Assembly (NCBI GenBank): GCA_905215115.1
Contig: CAJMOP010000080.1
Location: 1-8,989 of the forward strand
Source: an uncultured bacterium
GTDB lineage: Bacteria; Actinomycetota; Coriobacteriia; Coriobacteriales; Coriobacteriaceae
Direction: 5' to 3'
DNA length: 8,989 nt
The position numbers and the translations under genes are program-made. The notes under the pieces were generated by a model. The model did no database searches, had not been told where the DNA came from, and saw only the letters and a program-made list of their open reading frames with translations. Of this stretch, positions 6,057 through 8,989 are shown one piece after another. The first letter of the stretch is position 1, and the number at the start of each line of letters is the position of its first letter.

Positions 6057-6108
6057 ATGAACGGTTGCTTTTCACCCGTGAACGGTTTTTAAACCAATCT
6101 GAACATTC
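6057..6108. promoter_or_regulatory. Phased TGAAC repeats upstream of lacF
   Basis: TGAACGGTT (6058-6066), TGAACGGTT (6079-6087) and TGAACATTC (6100-6108) start exactly 21 bp apart, two helical turns. On the lacF coding strand the first two read AACCGTTCA. They lie 126-176 bases upstream of the lacF start. The same word appears before lacE (7264-7272), and a close variant with the same 21-bp spacing appears before lacA. No clear -10/-35 pair for lacF can be named. A half-site-like ATGTTAA also occurs on the minus strand near 6010-6018. Confidence 0.5.
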
Positions 6109-6146
6109 TCAAACACAATTAGCGGCAACCCAAACAGGTCCGCACC

Positions 6147-7151
6147 CTAGCGTATATCGCGCACCGTATCGCCCTCGACGAGCACACCCGGAAACAGCAT
6201 GTGCTCCACACCGGGTGCAGCGCCCTCGGCGCCGGCAATCTTGTCGACCGCCCACATGCCGACGCGCTTGTTGTCAAAGCGCACCGTAGTCAGGCGACGA
6301 TCGGGCACGATATCGCCCAAACTATCGTCAACACCCACCACGCTTACGTCCTGGGGCACGTGCTTCCCGCGCGACTCGAGCCCGCGAATGCAGCCGTAGG
6401 CCATGGCATCGTTGGAAGCATAAATGGCTGTGCAGTTCGAATCGTCCGCAAGCACCTGGCCGGCGGCATATCCGCTCTGTGCCGTCCAATCGCCACGGAC
6501 GAGTCGCGGCGGCTCAATACCATGCGCGCGCAATGTCTCGCGCCAGCCCTCCTCGCGACGCATGCCCGAAAGCGAGCGCTCGGGGCACGAGATAAAGTGC
6601 ACGGTCTTGTGCCCCTGCTCCAGCAGGTACTCGACCACCTGGCGCGAGCAATCGAACTGGTCGTTATCGACTGTTGAACAGAGCGGGTGCTCCAGCATGG
6701 TAACGAGCACCGTCTGCATACCGGGCAGCGGCTCGAAGGTGCCAAAGTCCGCCGGCATGCGATTCATGATCACAACCATGCCATCCACCGGCAGCGCGCT
6801 CATGCGCGACGATGCGCTCTCGAGGGTATACGGATGCCCGTCTACTTTAGTGAGGGTGATGGCATAGCCATGTTTGTCGGCCGCGGCGGCAAAGCCCTCC
6901 ATACGGTCGAGGTTGCCGGTGCCGGTAATGTTGAACATGGCGACGCCGACGGTCTTAAACTTGCCGCGGCGCAGCGATCGACCGGCAAAATTGGGGCGAT
7001 ACCCCAGCTCGCGCATGGCGGCGCGCACGCGCTCCTTGGTCTCGAGGCGCACGCTGGGCGAATCGTGCACCGTACGCGAGACTGTCTGCTCCGAGACGCC
7101 CGCGAGACGCGCCACGTCCTTAACGGAAACCGATTTTTTAACAGCGGCCAT
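6147..7151 (-). CDS. LacI-family transcriptional repressor of the lac locus
   Basis: The 334-residue protein has standard LacI/GalR length. The N-terminal helix-turn-helix is VKDVARLAGVSEQTVSRTVH (10-29), followed by the hinge YRPNFAGRSLRRG (51-63) and a periplasmic-binding-protein-like sensor domain from about 66. That domain has the typical C-terminal blocks AIYASNDAMAYG (242-253) and VSVVGVDDS (269-277). In the recognition helix, the Gln and Arg that contact DNA in E. coli LacI are kept, while Tyr is replaced by Glu. ATG at 7151 has only a weak AGAAAGA ribosome site, which fits low expression. A candidate operator lies just 15-30 bases before this start, implying autoregulation. It is divergent from lacE. 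The inducer is not evident from sequence. A lac-pathway sugar or phosphosugar is an inference from context. Confidence 0.92.
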   Translation of the reverse strand: MAAVKKSVSVKDVARLAGVSEQTVSRTVHDSPSVRLETKERVRAAMRELGYRPNFAGRSLRRGKFKTVGVAMFNITGTGNLDRMEGFAAAADKHGYAITLTKVDGHPYTLESASSRMSALPVDGMVVIMNRMPADFGTFEPLPGMQTVLVTMLEHPLCSTVDNDQFDCSRQVVEYLLEQGHKTVHFISCPERSLSGMRREEGWRETLRAHGIEPPRLVRGDWTAQSGYAAGQVLADDSNCTAIYASNDAMAYGCIRGLESRGKHVPQDVSVVGVDDSLGDIVPDRRLTTVRFDNKRVGMWAVDKIAGAEGAAPGVEHMLFPGVLVEGDTVRDIR

Positions 7152-7165
7152 AGGTCGATCTTTCT

Positions 7166-7181
7166 ATGTCAACGATGCCAT
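7166..7181. promoter_or_regulatory. LacI-type operator O1, in the repressor 5' leader
   Basis: ATGTCAACGATGCCAT is a 16-bp near-palindrome with a central CG, as LacI-family operators have. It matches O2 at 14 of 16 bases. It lies directly upstream of the repressor's ribosome binding site, so repressor bound here could block its own gene. Confidence 0.6.
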
Positions 7182-7263
7182 TGAAGACATCCTGCGCAGT
7201 CATTTTGAACACCTTTAAGTATATCCAACGCCTCCCCAACGATACGCTTACCACCCAAAACCT

Positions 7264-7272
7264 ACCGTTCAC
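7264..7272 (+). promoter_or_regulatory. Single ACCGTTCAC motif upstream of lacE
   Basis: This nine-base word is identical to one found on the lacF coding strand (complement of 6078-6086). Unlike the lacF and lacA regions, no partner is seen 21 bp to either side. Confidence 0.35.
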
Positions 7273-7310
7273 CGACAATTCTGCTTCCCCGAGCGGCTTT
7301 TGTCGCCCAA

Positions 7311-7326
7311 ATGTTAACGTTGCCAT
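7311..7326. promoter_or_regulatory. LacI-type operator O2, upstream of lacE
   Basis: ATGTTAACGTTGCCAT has palindromic outer ATG/CAT and central AACGTT. It recurs as the inverse complement at O3 with one mismatch in 16. The centre is 145 bp from O1 and 120 bp from O3. Confidence 0.65.
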
Positions 7327-7430
7327 TGTGCAAACACAGAGCCACCGGGCGGCTCAAACGTTTACGCGCAAGGAATCGACGGTCCACAGGCACAAGGGCC
7401 ACCGGTTCGCGTCTTTTTTTGTGCCGCAAA

Positions 7431-7446
7431 ATGGCAACGTCAACAT
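7431..7446. promoter_or_regulatory. LacI-type operator O3, proximal to lacE
   Basis: ATGGCAACGTCAACAT is the reverse complement of O2 except for one base, with matching flanking A/T. It ends 62 bases before the lacE start, the right place to block a promoter or early elongation. The remaining part of the 357-base divergent gap has TATACT on the minus strand (7219-7224) as a possible repressor-gene -10 box, and an AAACGTTT palindrome (7356-7363) that may be another operator. Confidence 0.65.
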
Positions 7447-7508
7447 TTTGGCAACCGAACGTCAAAAGCTACCATCGTTGCTAACCCACCGACTCTTAGG
7501 AGCATTGC

Positions 7509-8989
7509 ATGGAGCAACTCATCGCCATCATCGAAAAGGGCCAGCCCTTTTTCAACGCGATCGCCCGCAACAAGTACCTCAAGGCGATCCGCGACGGCTT
7601 TATCTCCGTCATCCCCATCATCATCTTCTCGTCCATCTTCTGCCTGGTAGCCTCGGTCCCCAACATCTGGGGTTTCTACTGGCCCGATGACATCAACAAC
7701 GCCCTGTGGAAGTGCTACAACTACTCCATGGGCATTCTGGCCATCGCCTGCGCCGCCACCACGGCCAAGCACTTCGCCGACGCCCAGAACCGCGATCTAC
7801 CCAAGAACAACCAGATCAACTTCATCTCGTGCATGTGCGCAGCCATCATCGGCTTCTTGCTCCTTTCGAGCGACACGATCGCCACGGATGCTGCCAGCGG
7901 CTTCAACACCACCTACCTTGGTTCCAAAGGCCTGTTGACCGCCTTTATCGCTGCGTTTGTGACCGGCATCATCTACAAGTTCTTCATTAAGCGCAACATC
8001 ACCGTCAAGATGCCCGAGCAGGTTCCGCCCAACATCTCGCAGACCTTTAAGGACATCATCCCCTTCTCCGTCTGCATCACCGTCTTTTGGGTCTTTGACA
8101 TCGTCTTCCGCGCTGCCTTTGGCTTCTGCTTTGCCCAGGGCGTCATCCAGGTGTTCCAGCCCCTGTTCACCGCCGCCGACGGCTATATCGGCCTCGCTGT
8201 GATCTACGGCGCTATGAGCCTCTTCTGGTTCGTCGGCGTCCACGGCCCCTCGATCGTCGAGCCCGCCATCGCCGCCGCTCTCGTTGCCAACATGACCGAC
8301 AACCTGGCTGCATTCCAGGCCGGCGAGCACGCCACCGCCGTCCTGACGCAGGGAGCCCAGTACTTCGTCGTCTGCATGGGCGGCACCGGCGCCACGCTCG
8401 TCCTGGTCTTTATGTTCTGCTTCCTGGCCAAGTCCCAGGAGATGCGCGCCGTCGGCAAAGCAGCCATCGTCCCCGTGTGCTTTGCCGTCAACGAGCCGCT
8501 GCTGTTCGCCGCGCCTATCGTGCTCAACCCCGTCTTCTTTGTCCCGTTTGTCTTTGCCCCGATCGCCAACATCTGGATCCTCAAGGTCTTTATCGACTTC
8601 TTGGGCATGAACGGCTTTATGTACACCCTGCCCTGGACCGTCCCCGGCCCCATCGGCACCATCATGGGCCTGGGCTTCCAGCCGCTCGCCTTTGTGATGC
8701 TCGCCATCATCCTAGTCATCGACTTTGCCCTGTACTACCCGTTCTTCCGTGCCTATGACGCCCAGAAGTGCGCCGAGGAGGCCGAGATCTCCCAGGAGGA
8801 GCTCGCCGCCAAGAACGCCGAGAAGGCCGCCAAGCTCAACGACGCCTTCCAGGGTAAGGCCGACGCCAAGAGTGTTGCCGCCGGCGCCGCTGCCGAGGTC
8901 GTAAAGACCGACGCTGCCCCCGCTGCTGCCGCCACCGAAGCTACGGCCGCCAGCGACCTCAACGGCAAGCGCGTACTCGTGCTCTGCCA
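7509..8989 (+). CDS. lacE: Lactose-specific PTS enzyme IICB, 3' truncated by window
   Basis: The 493 complete codons in the window cover the IIC permease domain, a linker and the start of IIB. The gene's protein is usually about 570-590 residues. It imports lactose across the membrane with phosphorylation to lactose 6-phosphate. IIC is strongly hydrophobic with about ten segments up to residue 415 and carries the family motifs VGVHGPSIVEPA (His245) and VNEPLLFAAPIVLNP (Glu329). An Ala/Lys/Glu-rich linker (about 421-484) leads into LNGKRVLVLC, whose Cys493 is the expected phosphocysteine of IIB. The window ends two bases after that codon. ATG at 7509 follows AGGAG with good spacing. It is divergent from the repressor with O2 and O3 upstream. 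Cellobiose IIC is an alternative, but the fused IICB layout is the lactose type. Confidence 0.92.
   Translation, partial: MEQLIAIIEKGQPFFNAIARNKYLKAIRDGFISVIPIIIFSSIFCLVASVPNIWGFYWPDDINNALWKCYNYSMGILAIACAATTAKHFADAQNRDLPKNNQINFISCMCAAIIGFLLLSSDTIATDAASGFNTTYLGSKGLLTAFIAAFVTGIIYKFFIKRNITVKMPEQVPPNISQTFKDIIPFSVCITVFWVFDIVFRAAFGFCFAQGVIQVFQPLFTAADGYIGLAVIYGAMSLFWFVGVHGPSIVEPAIAAALVANMTDNLAAFQAGEHATAVLTQGAQYFVVCMGGTGATLVLVFMFCFLAKSQEMRAVGKAAIVPVCFAVNEPLLFAAPIVLNPVFFVPFVFAPIANIWILKVFIDFLGMNGFMYTLPWTVPGPIGTIMGLGFQPLAFVMLAIILVIDFALYYPFFRAYDAQKCAEEAEISQEELAAKNAEKAAKLNDAFQGKADAKSVAAGAAAEVVKTDAAPAAAATEATAASDLNGKRVLVLC

Noticed and set aside
5294..6289. Long plus-strand open frame of 331 codons
   Set aside because: It runs antisense through lacF and across the regulatory gap, has no family-like text and no good ribosome binding site. 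High GC explains the openness.
7797..8330. 177-codon minus-strand frame over lacE
   Set aside because: Asp/Gly/Glu-rich antisense frame of a strongly hydrophobic gene; the lacE frame has GVHG and NEP motifs.
1..8989. CRISPR array, tRNA, rRNA or phage genes
   Set aside because: No regularly spaced direct repeats, cloverleaf-like sequence, rRNA signature or phage protein was seen on either strand.

Overview
The window looks like a chromosomal lactose/galactose catabolism locus of a high-GC Gram-positive gut bacterium. Collinsella or a close relative in the Coriobacteriia is my best guess, from codon bias, strong AGGAG-type ribosome binding sites and the lac gene set. The species is an inference; nothing in the window proves it.

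Layout, left to right. The 3' end of a Firmicutes-type galT (Leloir pathway) runs rightward at 1-306 and ends at a strong intrinsic terminator. A repeat-rich convergent gap follows (307-547). Then comes a leftward block, given here in transcription order from high to low coordinates: a LacI-family repressor (7151-6147), lacF, the lactose PTS IIA protein (5932-5594, with its own terminator), an unrecognised membrane protein (5129-4116, with its own terminator), then lacA (3809-3381), lacB (3317-2793), lacX, an aldose 1-epimerase (2418-1537), and lacC, tagatose-6-phosphate kinase (1483-548). Divergent from the repressor, lacE (PTS lactose IICB) starts at 7509. It runs off the right edge just after the IIB active-site cysteine codon.

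How the genes fit together. LacE and LacF would import and phosphorylate lactose. A 6-phospho-beta-galactosidase (not in the window) would release galactose 6-phosphate. LacA and LacB isomerise this to tagatose 6-phosphate, and LacC phosphorylates it to the 1,6-bisphosphate. The aldolase LacD is also not in the window. The adjacent galT suggests that Leloir and tagatose-6-phosphate routes sit side by side.

Non-coding content is unusually rich. There are three near-identical palindromic LacI-type operators between the repressor and lacE. A separate ACCGTTY motif recurs in pairs exactly 21 bp apart upstream of both lacF and lacA, and once upstream of lacE. A 154-bp element is bounded by perfect 25-bp inverted repeats. 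A roughly 105-bp imperfect palindrome lies inside the lacB-lacX gap. REP-like GGGGACGTTC repeats sit at both flanks of the leftward block.
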